DNA of 64,000 nt from Thalassospira alkalitolerans (GTDB lineage Bacteria > Pseudomonadota > Alphaproteobacteria > Rhodospirillales > Thalassospiraceae). The number at the start of each line of letters is the position of its first letter. The stretch's first letter is position 1. This document shows positions 1 to 8,224 of the stretch, piece after piece. The translations under genes and the position numbers were made by a program. The stretch is taken from assembly GCF_002115745.1 (NCBI RefSeq), contig NZ_JFKB01000001.1:558001-622000 (forward strand), read 5' to 3'. The notes beneath the pieces are model-generated. The model was not told the DNA's origin. It was given only the letters and a program-made list of their open reading frames with translations, and made no database searches.

Positions 1-1501
1 TGTGCATATGCTGACGCAATCGCGGCTTGTGCGCGGGGCCGAGGAACTGATCAAAACGCGGAACATGAATGCGGTTCACGCGGTCAGTGAAGTCATCGAC
101 GAAATCGCCAATCAGTTTTCCGGTATTGATGATCGATATATTGCCGCGCGCGCATCCGACATCCGCGAGGTTGGCCTGCGTCTGATGCGCTGCCTGCTGG
201 GTGAAACCGACCGCGCATTTGAAACGGCGGCCAAGGGCACCATTTTGATTGCCGAAGAAGTCAGCCCGGCCGATATGGCCCGGTTCCAGCCCGGACAGGT
301 GTCTGCCTTTGTCACCGCCCTTGGCGGGGCCGAAGGCCATACTGCGATTATGGCCCGCTCGTTGGGTATTCCGGCCATTCTGGGGGCTGCGGATATTATT
401 CGCGGGATTTCGGGCGGTGATGTGATCATTGTCGACGGGGGGCGTGGTGAAGCCATCTTGCGCCCGACCGATGATGACCTTGCCCATTATACGCAACGTC
501 GCGAAGACTGGCTGGCAGCCCGGGCCAAGCTGGCAAGTTTGCGCGATGTGCCCTCGGCCACGCGCGATGGCGTTGAAATTGATCTGCATGCCAATATCGA
601 ATTGCCCATCGAATTGGCGGCGGCATTGGAAAATGGCGCGACCGGCATCGGGCTTTTGCGCAGCGAGTTCATGTTTATGAACAAGGACTATCTGCCAGAC
701 GAAGACGAACAATACGCCGAATTGGCCGATATCGTTACCCGGATGGAGGGCAAGCCGGTGACGATCCGCACCCTTGATATTGGCGGGGAAAAGCTTGCGG
801 TGGCGCTACAGGCAGAAATGGGGTCTGGTCCAAATCCGGCGCTGGGGTTGCGCGGTATTCGGTTGTCGTTACGCAAACCGGAATTGCTTGAAGCCCAAAT
901 GGCGGCAATCCTGCGCGTATCTTTGCTGGGGCCGGTCCGGGTTCTGATCCCGATGGTGGTCAGCGTCCATGAAATGAGCCGGGCGCGCCAGATTTACCAA
1001 TCTGTTGCCAAGCGTCTGCGTGAGCAAGGTCATGCCATTCCCGATGAATTGCCGCCTTTGGGCGCAATGATTGAAATTCCCGCCGCCGCGCTGACCATTG
1101 ATGCCTTGGCGCGCGAAAGCGATTTCTTTGCCATCGGGACCAACGATCTGACGCAATATACATTGGCGATTGACCGGACCGACGATCAGGTGGCGGGGCT
1201 TTACGATCCGCTGCATCCATCGGTTTTGCGCCTGATCCGCGATGTGATCAAAACGTCATGCGAACGCAATATCCCGATTAGCGTCTGTGGCGAGATGGCC
1301 GGTGATCCGCGCTATACACCACTTTTCATTGGCTTTGGCCTGCGCAATTTATCAATGTCATCGGTCAGTTTGCTTCCGGTCAAACAACGTCTGCGCCGCC
1401 TTGATACCCGCAATTCCGAACAACAGGCCGCGCGCGTGATGGAACAATGGGATTCGGCGCGTATCGCCATGATGCTGGACGATTTCAACGATCTTGCTTG
1501 A
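1..1501 (+). CDS. ptsP: PTS enzyme I (phosphoenolpyruvate-protein phosphotransferase), 5'-truncated
   Basis: This is the C-terminal ~500 residues of an enzyme I family protein, which moves phosphate from PEP to HPr/NPr in the cytoplasm. The reading frame is already open at the window edge, so the GTG at base 2 is very probably internal and the start lies upstream. The swivelling phosphohistidine domain shows GGAEGHTAIMAR with the active His near residue 113. The PEP-binding barrel follows, with GLLRSEFMFM, TLDIGGEK, GTNDLTQYTLAIDR and the active Cys in SVCGEMAGDP near the end. The missing N-terminus means I cannot say whether a GAF domain (PtsP, nitrogen PTS) is present. EI beside ahcY is a familiar alphaproteobacterial arrangement, often with hprK and ptsH, which would lie upstream. 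The family call is secure, the symbol less so. Confidence 0.93.
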   Translation, partial: VHMLTQSRLVRGAEELIKTRNMNAVHAVSEVIDEIANQFSGIDDRYIAARASDIREVGLRLMRCLLGETDRAFETAAKGTILIAEEVSPADMARFQPGQVSAFVTALGGAEGHTAIMARSLGIPAILGAADIIRGISGGDVIIVDGGRGEAILRPTDDDLAHYTQRREDWLAARAKLASLRDVPSATRDGVEIDLHANIELPIELAAALENGATGIGLLRSEFMFMNKDYLPDEDEQYAELADIVTRMEGKPVTIRTLDIGGEKLAVALQAEMGSGPNPALGLRGIRLSLRKPELLEAQMAAILRVSLLGPVRVLIPMVVSVHEMSRARQIYQSVAKRLREQGHAIPDELPPLGAMIEIPAAALTIDALARESDFFAIGTNDLTQYTLAIDRTDDQVAGLYDPLHPSVLRLIRDVIKTSCERNIPISVCGEMAGDPRYTPLFIGFGLRNLSMSSVSLLPVKQRLRRLDTRNSEQQAARVMEQWDSARIAMMLDDFNDLA

Positions 1502-1619
1502 ATTCGGACGTATAGACCCAAAATCATCGAATACGGACGCGCTTGGTCAAGGTCGGCTGTGAAATGCTGCGCGTGGCCCTTGGTGTATTGAAAATTCATC
1601 GAAGAAAAGACTTGAAATC

Positions 1620-1641
1620 CATATAAAGAAATCTTTATATG
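1620..1641. promoter_or_regulatory. Perfect 22-bp palindrome upstream of ahcY (SahR-like operator candidate)
   Basis: Two 10-bp arms, CATATAAAGA and TCTTTATATG, are exact reverse complements around a 2-bp AA centre, about 100 bp before the ahcY start. ArsR-family SahR repressors that sense S-adenosylhomocysteine are known to bind A/T-flanked AAGA..TCTT palindromes in front of ahcY and methionine genes in several proteobacteria. The palindrome is seen directly; the regulator name is inference, and no sahR gene is in this window. Confidence 0.6.
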
Positions 1642-1742
1642 TCTTCCAACGCGATGGGGAAACCGTCGCACCAGAATTCTTTGGCGTATCTGCAAGATCG
1701 ATGGGTCTGCACTTGCGCTGTTTTTGTTTGATTGGAGACGAC

Positions 1743-3038
1743 ATGTCCAACTTTACCGATTGCAAGGTCGCAGACACCTCGTTGGCCGCTTGGGGCCGCA
1801 AGGAAATCGCGATTGCTGAAACTGAAATGCCGGGCCTGATGGCGCTGCGCGAAGAATATGGCGCGACCAAGCCGCTTGCTGGCGCGCGTATCATCGGTTG
1901 CCTGCACATGACCATTCAGACCGCCGTTCTGATTGAAACCCTGACCGCACTTGGCGCAGAAGTTCGCTGGTCGTCATGCAACATCTTCTCGACCCAGGAT
2001 CAGGCTGCTGCGGCGATTGCTGTTACCGGCGTTCCTGTCTTTGCCTGGAAAGGCGAGACCGAGGAAGAATTCTGGTGGTGCATCGAACAGACCATTACCG
2101 GCCCGAATGGCTGGAAACCGAACCTTATTCTTGATGATGGCGGTGACGTCACCCAGTTGATCCACGAAAAATACCCGGAACTTCTTGAAGACATCAAAGG
2201 TCTTTCCGAAGAAACCACCACCGGTGTGCACCGCCTTTACGAAATGGCGAAAAAAGGCACGCTTAAGGTTCCGGCGATTAACGTCAATGACTCGGTCACC
2301 AAATCGAAATTCGACAACCTTTATGGTTGCCGCGAAAGCTTGGTCGATGGCATCAAACGCGCAACCGACGTGATGGTTGCCGGTAAAATCGGTGTTGTTG
2401 CCGGTTTTGGGGATGTTGGCAAAGGGTCGGCTGCATCGCTGCGCAGCCAGGGTGCCCGCGTTCTTGTGACTGAAATCGATCCGATTTGTGCGCTTCAGGC
2501 CGCGATGGAAGGTTACGAAGTCACCACGATGGAAGACGCCGCACCGGTTGGCGATATCTTTGTTACCACCACGGGCAATATCGACATCATCACCATCGAC
2601 CATATGCGTGCGATGAAAGACCGGGCAATTGTGTGCAACATCGGTCACTTCGATTCCGAAATTCAAATCGGTTCGCTGAAGAATTTCAAATGGGAAAACG
2701 TCAAGCCGCAGGTTGACGAAGTTGTCTTCCCGGATGGCAAACGTCTGATCGTTCTGGCCGAAGGCCGTCTGGTCAATCTTGGTTGTGCCACCGGTCATCC
2801 GAGCTTTGTGATGTCGGCTTCCTTTACCAATCAGGTGCTGGCCCAGATCGAGCTTTGGAAGAACTTTGCGAACTACGAAAACAAGGTTTATGTCCTGCCG
2901 AAACACCTTGATGAGAAAGTTGCCGCTTTGCATCTTGACCGTCTTGGCGTGAAACTGACCAAGCTTAGCAAAGAGCAGGCTGATTACATCAGCGTGCCGC
3001 AGGTTGGTCCGTTCAAGCCGGATCACTATCGCTACTAA
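1743..3038 (+). CDS. ahcY: S-adenosylhomocysteine hydrolase (adenosylhomocysteinase)
   Basis: The enzyme hydrolyses S-adenosylhomocysteine to adenosine and homocysteine in the methyl cycle, using bound NAD+. At 431 aa it has a normal bacterial length. Visible motifs are the N-terminal substrate domain ([32 protein letters not shown]), the catalytic region [18 protein letters not shown], the NAD-binding [10 protein letters not shown], and the family-typical C-terminus ending PDHYRY. The ATG at 1743 is chosen over the upstream in-frame GTG at 1701 because GGAGA lies 5 bases before it and the extra residues do not match the family. A 22-bp palindrome lies upstream and a rho-independent terminator follows the stop, so it is probably monocistronic. 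Confidence 0.98.
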   Translation: MSNFTDCKVADTSLAAWGRKEIAIAETEMPGLMALREEYGATKPLAGARIIGCLHMTIQTAVLIETLTALGAEVRWSSCNIFSTQDQAAAAIAVTGVPVFAWKGETEEEFWWCIEQTITGPNGWKPNLILDDGGDVTQLIHEKYPELLEDIKGLSEETTTGVHRLYEMAKKGTLKVPAINVNDSVTKSKFDNLYGCRESLVDGIKRATDVMVAGKIGVVAGFGDVGKGSAASLRSQGARVLVTEIDPICALQAAMEGYEVTTMEDAAPVGDIFVTTTGNIDIITIDHMRAMKDRAIVCNIGHFDSEIQIGSLKNFKWENVKPQVDEVVFPDGKRLIVLAEGRLVNLGCATGHPSFVMSASFTNQVLAQIELWKNFANYENKVYVLPKHLDEKVAALHLDRLGVKLTKLSKEQADYISVPQVGPFKPDHYRY

Positions 3039-3058
3039 GCTGTATTGAGCTTTGCATC

Positions 3059-3091
3059 AAAGCCGGTCCGTTTGTTCGGGCCGGCTTTTTT
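3059..3091 (+). terminator. Rho-independent terminator of ahcY
   Basis: A 12-bp stem (AAAGCCGGTCCG with CGGGCCGGCTTT, one G-T wobble) closes a 6-nt loop and is followed by a T run. It lies 20 bases after the ahcY stop. Confidence 0.85.
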
Positions 3092-3152
3092 GTGTTTGGG
3101 GCCTTGCGAGTTCAGGTTAAAAAGGCCGTCATCCGGAACAAGGACAAATATC

Positions 3153-3524
3153 ATGCCCCAGATTGAAATCGAATATTCCGCCAATCTGCCGATTGTCGAA
3201 CAGTTGCGGGCACTGGCAATCAGTTTGCACCGCGAAATTGCTGTCGCAGCCGATGCCGAACCGGCCAGCTTTAAAACCCGTCTGTCGCCGCTTGAAAATG
3301 TCGTGATTGCCGATGGCGGGCCGCATCATGGCATGGTGCATTTGGATGTGCGGTTGCTATCCGGGCGTTCTGATGATGTGAAATACGAAGTTGGGCGTAT
3401 TGCGCTTGAAACATTGCGGGTGCATTTGGAAAATCTGGTCGGTGACTATGCGGTTCAGTTTTCCGTCGAAGTCCACGACCTTGACCGGGCGAATTATCAC
3501 AAGCATGTCACCACGCGCGGATAA
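3153..3524 (+). CDS. 5-carboxymethyl-2-hydroxymuconate isomerase-like tautomerase
   Basis: This 123-aa protein fits the CHMI/HpaF branch of the tautomerase superfamily, which uses the amino-terminal proline as catalytic base after Met removal. The sequence starts MPQIEIEYSANL, as expected, and contains GMVHLDVRLLSGR and the C-terminal VEVHDLDRANYHKH typical of the family. The ATG at 3153 is preceded by AAGGA and places Pro at position 2; the longer frame from 3045 would bury it. No other homoprotocatechuate genes are nearby, so the real substrate is unknown. The stop is separated by only 4 bases from the convergent nucleotidyltransferase gene. Confidence 0.85.
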   Translation: MPQIEIEYSANLPIVEQLRALAISLHREIAVAADAEPASFKTRLSPLENVVIADGGPHHGMVHLDVRLLSGRSDDVKYEVGRIALETLRVHLENLVGDYAVQFSVEVHDLDRANYHKHVTTRG

Positions 3525-3528
3525 TCAA

Positions 3529-4521
3529 TTACATCAAAAGTGCTTCATGGATCGGGTGATCGGGGCCGTAACGATCATTCATCAGTTTGATCAACTCGCG
3601 CGAGAATTGTTTGCCCGCATCAAGTAACGACCTTAGTTCTTTGTCGGTGCGGTCATTCGGGCCGACCTTTTCAAGCCGTTTGCGAACGTCCGGATCGCTG
3701 AGTTCACGCAGGAACCGGTCATATAGTTCAAGTGCGGGCAGGCTTTTATCGCCAAAGACGGTTTGAACGCGGATAATTGGCGGAAGCTGTAAAAGTTCCG
3801 ATAATTTTGCCCGTTTCCCAACGTAATCACGGTCAGCGGTTTCAGCCGCCGCGATTATACCGCCAAAATAAAGCATTTTTCGCGAAAAGACGAGCTTAAG
3901 CCGCCGGGGGGCCCATGCCTTGCGGGCATCGCCTTCGCGGGTTTTGATTTCGAAATCGACGCTGATGGTGCGGTAATAACGGATGACGTCATTGACCAGA
4001 AAACGCGCAATCGATTCCCGTGTGACGGTTTCGGTCACGTAGTTGGCGATCAATTCGTCAAAAAAGGCCCGTTTGCCGGTTTCATTATAAAGCCATTCGC
4101 ATTCCAGCAAAAACAGCAGGCGACGCGTGGTAATCGAATTGGTATCGCCATCAAGCCCGATGCGGTTGACCAGTTCTTCGGCCGGGACATAAGACGAAAA
4201 CGGACCATCGATTGCGGCCTTTTTGGTGACCATGCCCTCTAGAATTTCGGAAACGGCCTGATGCGGGGCCAGATCGCGATCGACCTCGCGCCCGATGATG
4301 AAATAATCCAGATCGGATTGTTCCGATGCCTCGTGACGGCCAAACGACCCGGTCACAACCACGCAAAAGGCGCTGCCATGCAACTGATCGGAAAGTGCGT
4401 TCCGCATTTCAGCCAGCCGGGCAGCGGTATAGTTCTGATTGGTTGTGATGGTTGCTGGTAACAAGATTGGTCCGGTTCCGTCTGGATTCCCCAAGGTTTC
4501 CAGTATCGGCCTAAAGCCCAA
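3529..4521 (-). CDS. Pol-beta-fold nucleotidyltransferase domain protein
   Basis: About 330 aa. Near residue 58 it carries the nucleotidyltransferase signature GSFGRHEASEQSDLDYFII, i.e. GS-x-GR followed by SDxD, giving the two metal-binding aspartates. The remaining ~240 residues are helical and charged and match nothing I recognise with confidence. The layout resembles DUF294/GlnD-like stand-alone nucleotidyltransferases, but the substrate (protein, RNA or small molecule) cannot be read from the sequence. The listed start at 4521 is TTG without a clear ribosome site; a downstream TTG near 4464 or the ATG at 4407 are alternatives. No HEPN partner gene is adjacent, so a MntA/HepT-type toxin pair is not supported. 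Confidence 0.75.
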   Translation of the reverse strand: MGFRPILETLGNPDGTGPILLPATITTNQNYTAARLAEMRNALSDQLHGSAFCVVVTGSFGRHEASEQSDLDYFIIGREVDRDLAPHQAVSEILEGMVTKKAAIDGPFSSYVPAEELVNRIGLDGDTNSITTRRLLFLLECEWLYNETGKRAFFDELIANYVTETVTRESIARFLVNDVIRYYRTISVDFEIKTREGDARKAWAPRRLKLVFSRKMLYFGGIIAAAETADRDYVGKRAKLSELLQLPPIIRVQTVFGDKSLPALELYDRFLRELSDPDVRKRLEKVGPNDRTDKELRSLLDAGKQFSRELIKLMNDRYGPDHPIHEALLM

Positions 4522-4712
4522 AGATTAAAACCGGGTTTATAAGCGAAACATGCATAGATCGGCACGGGATCGGTCAATTGGCACATAATTGCCATGAGTT
4601 GCCAGTAAAACGGCCTTAAAAGCGGGCAAGGCTTGGCCAATCATCGAATATCGGGGCCATTTGCCACAAAATGTCCCCGTTTGGAAATCACGCCAGATGA
4701 CGGAGAAGTCCG

Positions 4713-5264
4713 ATCAAAAATTTTCATCGCACCCTGCTTGCCATTCCGCTGCTTGGCCTGATGGCGACACCTGTTCTTGCCCAGTCCCCGGATCAGACCT
4801 CGCCCGAGGAAATGAAGGATATGGCCCCGGATGTTTTGCGCGACGGGATCGAAAATCGTCATCCATCGGCCTATTATATTCTGGCAGCCAAGCTGTTTAA
4901 CGATGGCAAACGTGATGATGCCGTGTTCTGGTTCTATACCGGGCAGTTGCGGTTTCGCACGCTTTTGGGCTGTAAGCCCGATCTTGCCCCGGATCGGGAC
5001 CCGGCATTGTTCGCATCCCTGAATGAAACGGTCGGTCGGCCGTTAAATAGTTATGCCTTTGGTGACGTCAATGCGCTTGGCGGCATGATCGGGGGCGTTC
5101 TGGAATGGGATGGCGAACATCCCAACGGATATGTTGCAAAGTCCGAATGTGAACAAACCATCACGGCCGAACGTGCCGGACTGGGCGAGTTGCGAAATAT
5201 GATCACCGAGAAGGCAGATGAAATTCGCAAGCAACGCGCAGAAAACGGTTTGGAAAATCGTTAA
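4713..5264 (+). CDS. Secreted/periplasmic protein of unknown function, apparent ATC start
   Basis: The first ATG in this frame (4761) would cut through an obvious signal peptide. Reading back in frame gives KNFHRTLLAIPLLGLMATP ending VLAQ before the mature SPDQ; this is a textbook Sec signal with a positive N-region, hydrophobic core and A-x-A-like cleavage site. The only upstream stop is at 4698, and no ATG, GTG or TTG lies between it and the signal. An ATC codon at 4713 sits 4 bases after a strong GGAGAAG at 4702-4708. The mature part is ~160 aa with a helical, TPR/Sel1-like stretch (YYILAAKLFNDGKRDDAVFW). No known family recognised. The coding frame is credible; the start codon is inference. 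Confidence 0.7.
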   Translation: MKNFHRTLLAIPLLGLMATPVLAQSPDQTSPEEMKDMAPDVLRDGIENRHPSAYYILAAKLFNDGKRDDAVFWFYTGQLRFRTLLGCKPDLAPDRDPALFASLNETVGRPLNSYAFGDVNALGGMIGGVLEWDGEHPNGYVAKSECEQTITAERAGLGELRNMITEKADEIRKQRAENGLENR

Positions 5265-5353
5265 GGCAAATTCCATGGAAAATGGATGACAGGTGATCGA
5301 TATGCAATTATTGATTGAATTTCTTGAAATTCAAGTCTCAGTTAGGGCGCATA

Positions 5354-5839
5354 ATGATCAGAACCGCTCGCCTGTTGCTTCGGCAACCACACCTGTCTGA
5401 TCTTGAATTCGTTTGCGACCTGTTTGGCCGTGCGCAAATGGTGGCGCACCGCCCAGATCCGACACCCGAGGATCGGGAGACATGCACCAACCGGCTGCTG
5501 CGCGATATCGGGCATTGGGAACAGCACGGTTTCGGGCGGTGGGCTGTGGAGAATGATAGTGAGTTGATTGGATTTGGTGGTGTCACTGTGTCTGAACATT
5601 TTACCGGATTGAACTTGTCCTATCACGTTCACCCGGCATTCTGGGGGGCCGGTTATGCGACCGAAGTTGCGGGTGCCGCCTTTGATACATTGGGTGCCCA
5701 ACGGGTCATTGGTTTGGCGCATCCTTCAAATCCCGCTTCACAAAGAGTCCTTTGCCGGGCGGGGCTGCGTTTCGAGCGAACCACAGAATTGCGCGGAGCA
5801 GAGGTTGCCTTGTTCGCCTGTTCGGCCAATGTTGTTTGA
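5354..5839 (+). CDS. GNAT-family N-acetyltransferase (RimJ/RimL-like)
   Basis: 161 aa with the RimJ/RimL-type layout: TARLLLRQPHLSDLEFV at the start, GRWAVENDSELIGFGGV for the central beta strands, HPAFWGAGYATEVAGAAFD as the acetyl-CoA motif A (Gx GYA), and HPSNPASQRVLCRAGLRFE near the C-terminus. Such enzymes acetylate N-terminal or small-molecule amines; the substrate here is not predictable. The ATG at 5354 follows TTAGGGCGC and is preferred to 5315, which adds residues outside the fold. It stands alone on the plus strand between the secreted protein and the cupin gene. Confidence 0.85.
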   Translation: MIRTARLLLRQPHLSDLEFVCDLFGRAQMVAHRPDPTPEDRETCTNRLLRDIGHWEQHGFGRWAVENDSELIGFGGVTVSEHFTGLNLSYHVHPAFWGAGYATEVAGAAFDTLGAQRVIGLAHPSNPASQRVLCRAGLRFERTTELRGAEVALFACSANVV

Positions 5840-5940
5840 TGGCAGCGATATTGACGCTATGTCTGTGAACGCGATAGCGTCGGGGCGATGCTGCCCGGTT
5901 CCGGGTGGTACTGCCCCACATATCCATAGAAAGATTTCCC

Positions 5941-6270
5941 ATGGAAATTTCCAATCTTCCGTTCGGGACAACCGACTGGTCGTCGATTGCCCAGACCGAG
6001 CATTCAGGTGATCGCGGAAAGGCGTTGTGGCGCACGCAACAATTCGGGCCGATCCGGGTGCGTATGGTGACTTATACGCCGGGCTATCTTGCCGATCACT
6101 GGTGCAAAAAGGGTCATATCCTGTTGTGCCTGGAAGGCGAGCTGGTGACGGAACTTGAAGATGGCCGGGTGTTTACCCTTAAACCCGGTATGAGTTATCA
6201 GGTTGCAGATAACGCCGAGGCGCATCGGTCATCGACCGATCCGGGTGCGACATTGTTTGTCGTCGACTGA
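5941..6270 (+). CDS. DHCW-motif-type cupin protein
   Basis: A 109-aa single-domain cupin. The first cupin motif region contains LADHWCKKGHILLCLEGELV, close to the small DHCW-motif cupin family, and the second shows LKPGMSYQVAD...AHRSS. His and Cys in the first motif and His in the second could bind a metal, but no enzymatic activity has been fixed for the family. The ATG at 5941 gives the family-like N-terminus MEISNLPFGTTDW; the 12 extra residues from 5905 look non-coding. The gene is followed by a strong hairpin shared with the convergent MFS gene. Confidence 0.85.
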   Translation: MEISNLPFGTTDWSSIAQTEHSGDRGKALWRTQQFGPIRVRMVTYTPGYLADHWCKKGHILLCLEGELVTELEDGRVFTLKPGMSYQVADNAEAHRSSTDPGATLFVVD

Positions 6271-6278
6271 AAACGGCC

Positions 6279-6319
6279 TATCGGGCGGTTCGGGTTTGTA
6301 CCAGACCGCCCGATACCTT
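6279..6319. terminator. Bidirectional hairpin terminator between cupin and MFS genes
   Basis: An 11-bp perfect stem (TATCGGGCGGT with ACCGCCCGATA) encloses a 14-nt loop, with CCTTTT on the plus-strand side and GTTTT on the minus-strand side. It lies between two convergent genes and could serve both. Confidence 0.7.
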
Positions 6320-6323
6320 TTGG

Positions 6324-7526
6324 CTAGACTTTGCCTGTGGCGGCGACTCGTTGCTGCCGTTTGCGGATTTGCAGAACCAGCGCCAGAAAGGTTAAAGCCA
6401 CAAGGGCGATGCCATATCCTTCGGCTGTTCTGATAAGGCCCCAGATGGATACCAGTTTGCCCGCCAGAAGGGCCGGAATGCAGAACGACAGATAGGACAT
6501 CACATAGAATGCCGCCATCAGGCCGCCGCGCTCGTGCGGTTCTGCGCGTGGCAGAAGAGTTCGGATCGATCCAAGAAAGGTCGCGCCAAACCCGAATCCC
6601 GCCAAGATTGACCCCGCCAAAAAGACCCAAAGCATGCCGAGCCCAATGCCGAGCACCAAAACAATAATGCCAAGCGTTTGGATGAAAGTTCCCGCAAGCA
6701 GTGTTTCAGCCGGTTGGCGTTTTTGGGCAATCAGAACGGAAACCGCCCCGGATAACATCAGACAGGCAACCGCAAAACCGCCTGCAAGCGAAGATGGTGC
6801 ATCGGTTGCGCGTGCGATTACGGATGGCGCAAGGGACAGATAAAACCCGCCAAGTGCCCATGCGCTGCCATTGGCTGGTGCAATTTCGAGCATGGTTGCG
6901 CGCGCGGTTTCGGGGACGAAGACCCGTGGTGTCAGCGATTTCAGAATGCCGGGGCGGCGTGTGGCCGTTTCGGGCAATCCCCAAAGTAAAAGGGCGAGAA
7001 CCACCATCACCAACAGCATGGCGAGATAGCTTAGATGCAGGGGAGATGGCCCGTATTCGACCAGAATGCCTGTGATCACGGCACCACTGGCCAAGCCAAG
7101 CAGTGGGGCGATGGCATTGGTGATCGGGCCTTTGTGGTGATCGTTGTCAAATAACGCAGCACCAAGGACAGCGGTTGCAATGCCGGTGGCAAATCCCTGA
7201 ATGGCTCTGGCGATCAGCAAGGTTTGAACGTCTTTGGCGATCAGGAAGAAAACCATCGCGACGATTTCAAACACAAGGGCCGTAAAAATAACCGGTTTGC
7301 GGCCGATATAATCAGATGCCGACCCGAATATAAGCAGAGAAATCAACAGGGTCAGAACATAGACCGCAAAGACAGCCGTCAGCATCGAGGCCGAGAAATG
7401 CCAGCTTTGCTGATATAGCTGATACATGGGTGTCGGGGCGGATGCGGCGGCAGTAAAGATGACAATGACAAGAGCCAGAAACCATCTGGCGGGGGTGTTT
7501 GTTGCGGGGGGCGAAGGCGCGTGCAT
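6324..7526 (-). CDS. MFS efflux transporter
   Basis: A 400-aa integral membrane protein with about 12 hydrophobic segments and the major facilitator loop motif GSASDYIGRKPVI between helices 2 and 3, plus ARAIQGFATGIATAVLGA in helix 4-5. These features fit small drug/metabolite exporters of the YcaD/YhhS kind. The ATG at 7526 is chosen because AAGGAG lies 8 bases before it; the longer frame to 7637 would run through the operator region and into the divergent gene. It is divergent from a TetR regulator with two related inverted repeats between them, so it is almost certainly the regulator's target. The exported compound is not predictable. Confidence 0.9.
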   Translation of the reverse strand: MHAPSPPATNTPARWFLALVIVIFTAAASAPTPMYQLYQQSWHFSASMLTAVFAVYVLTLLISLLIFGSASDYIGRKPVIFTALVFEIVAMVFFLIAKDVQTLLIARAIQGFATGIATAVLGAALFDNDHHKGPITNAIAPLLGLASGAVITGILVEYGPSPLHLSYLAMLLVMVVLALLLWGLPETATRRPGILKSLTPRVFVPETARATMLEIAPANGSAWALGGFYLSLAPSVIARATDAPSSLAGGFAVACLMLSGAVSVLIAQKRQPAETLLAGTFIQTLGIIVLVLGIGLGMLWVFLAGSILAGFGFGATFLGSIRTLLPRAEPHERGGLMAAFYVMSYLSFCIPALLAGKLVSIWGLIRTAEGYGIALVALTFLALVLQIRKRQQRVAATGKV

Positions 7527-7540
7527 GGGAGCGCTCCTTA

Positions 7541-7559
7541 AAGCGAATAATTTGCGTTT
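7541..7559. promoter_or_regulatory. TetR operator-like repeat, MFS-proximal copy
   Basis: The 19-bp element AAAGCGAATAATTTGCGTT is an imperfect palindrome (7 of 9 arm positions pair) and matches the second copy at 7587-7605 around the shared AATAATTTG core. It lies just upstream of the MFS ribosome site. Confidence 0.6.
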
Positions 7560-7584
7560 AATGCAGTTTGCGCGAAGAACTCGC

Positions 7585-7607
7585 TTAACGCAAATAATTT
7601 GTGTTAA
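7585..7607. promoter_or_regulatory. TetR operator-like repeat, regulator-proximal copy
   Basis: A 23-bp near-perfect palindrome: arms TTAACGCAAAT and ATTTGTGTTAA pair at 10 of 11 positions around a central A. It ends 10 bases before the TetR start codon, a position suited to autorepression. The centre-to-centre distance to the other copy is about 46 bp. Confidence 0.7.
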
Positions 7608-7617
7608 GGTCCGTTTT

Positions 7618-8205
7618 ATGAAAGTCCACAAAGGCATAAGAACCGGCGGTCGAAGTGCGCGCGTGCAAAAAGCAGTCCATGAAGCTGTTCATGCGCTTTT
7701 GTCGACCCATGACCGCGACAGCCTTACAGTTCCAATGGTCGCCCAGATGTCGGGTGTAACCCCATCAACGATTTACCGTCGCTGGGGTGATTTGCCGTCC
7801 TTGTTGGCGGATGTGGCACTGGATCGCATGCGACCCGATGAAGACCCGGTGGATACGGGGTCGCTTGATTCCGATCTTAAACAGTTTGCCGAAGCCTATC
7901 TGGATGAAACCGGTTCTGAACTGGGGACGGCAATGTTGCGTGATGTTGTCGCATCTGGCGATAATGGGACGACGATGCGCTGTGCAGATATCGCGCGGTG
8001 TCGTCTGGCGGTAATTGTTGAACGTGCAAAAGAACGCGGGCAACCAGCCCCCACGGTTGATCAACTGGTTGATGGCATCATTGCGCCGATGACCTATCGC
8101 ATTTTGTTTGATCGGCAGCCGCCAACCACGGATGCGCTTTTCGCCATGGTTGACCGGTGCCTGTTGCGCCATACCACCGGCATCAGCGAAGCTGGGCAGG
8201 GGTAA
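7618..8205 (+). CDS. TetR/AcrR-family transcriptional regulator
   Basis: 195 aa. The N-terminal ~60 residues form a TetR helix-turn-helix: VQKAVHEAVHALLSTHDRDS, then LTVPMVAQMSGVTPSTIYRRWGDLPSLL, with the usual helix 3 TPSTIYRRWG. The C-terminal part is the ligand/dimer domain of the TetR_C_16-like kind (PTVDQLVDGIIAPMTYRILF). The start at 7618 gives a compact N-terminal tail (MKVHKGIRTGGRSARVQKAV); the open frame extending back to 7426 overlaps the MFS gene and both operators. Divergent from the MFS gene and flanked by two similar palindromes, so it probably represses itself and the exporter. Confidence 0.93.
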   Translation: MKVHKGIRTGGRSARVQKAVHEAVHALLSTHDRDSLTVPMVAQMSGVTPSTIYRRWGDLPSLLADVALDRMRPDEDPVDTGSLDSDLKQFAEAYLDETGSELGTAMLRDVVASGDNGTTMRCADIARCRLAVIVERAKERGQPAPTVDQLVDGIIAPMTYRILFDRQPPTTDALFAMVDRCLLRHTTGISEAGQG

Positions 8206-8224
8206 TCTGCTTTGCCGCGAATGG

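Noticed and set aside
1502-1742. Possible SAM/SAH riboswitch in the ahcY leader
   Set aside because: No recognisable SAH-element or SAM-II core; the clear signal is the simple palindrome at 1620-1641.
1974-3026. Long minus-strand reading frame inside ahcY
   Set aside because: It is an antisense shadow of a highly conserved gene, with no ribosome site and no family match.
3529-4521. MntA/HepT-type toxin-antitoxin pair
   Set aside because: The nucleotidyltransferase is twice the MntA size and no HEPN gene is adjacent.
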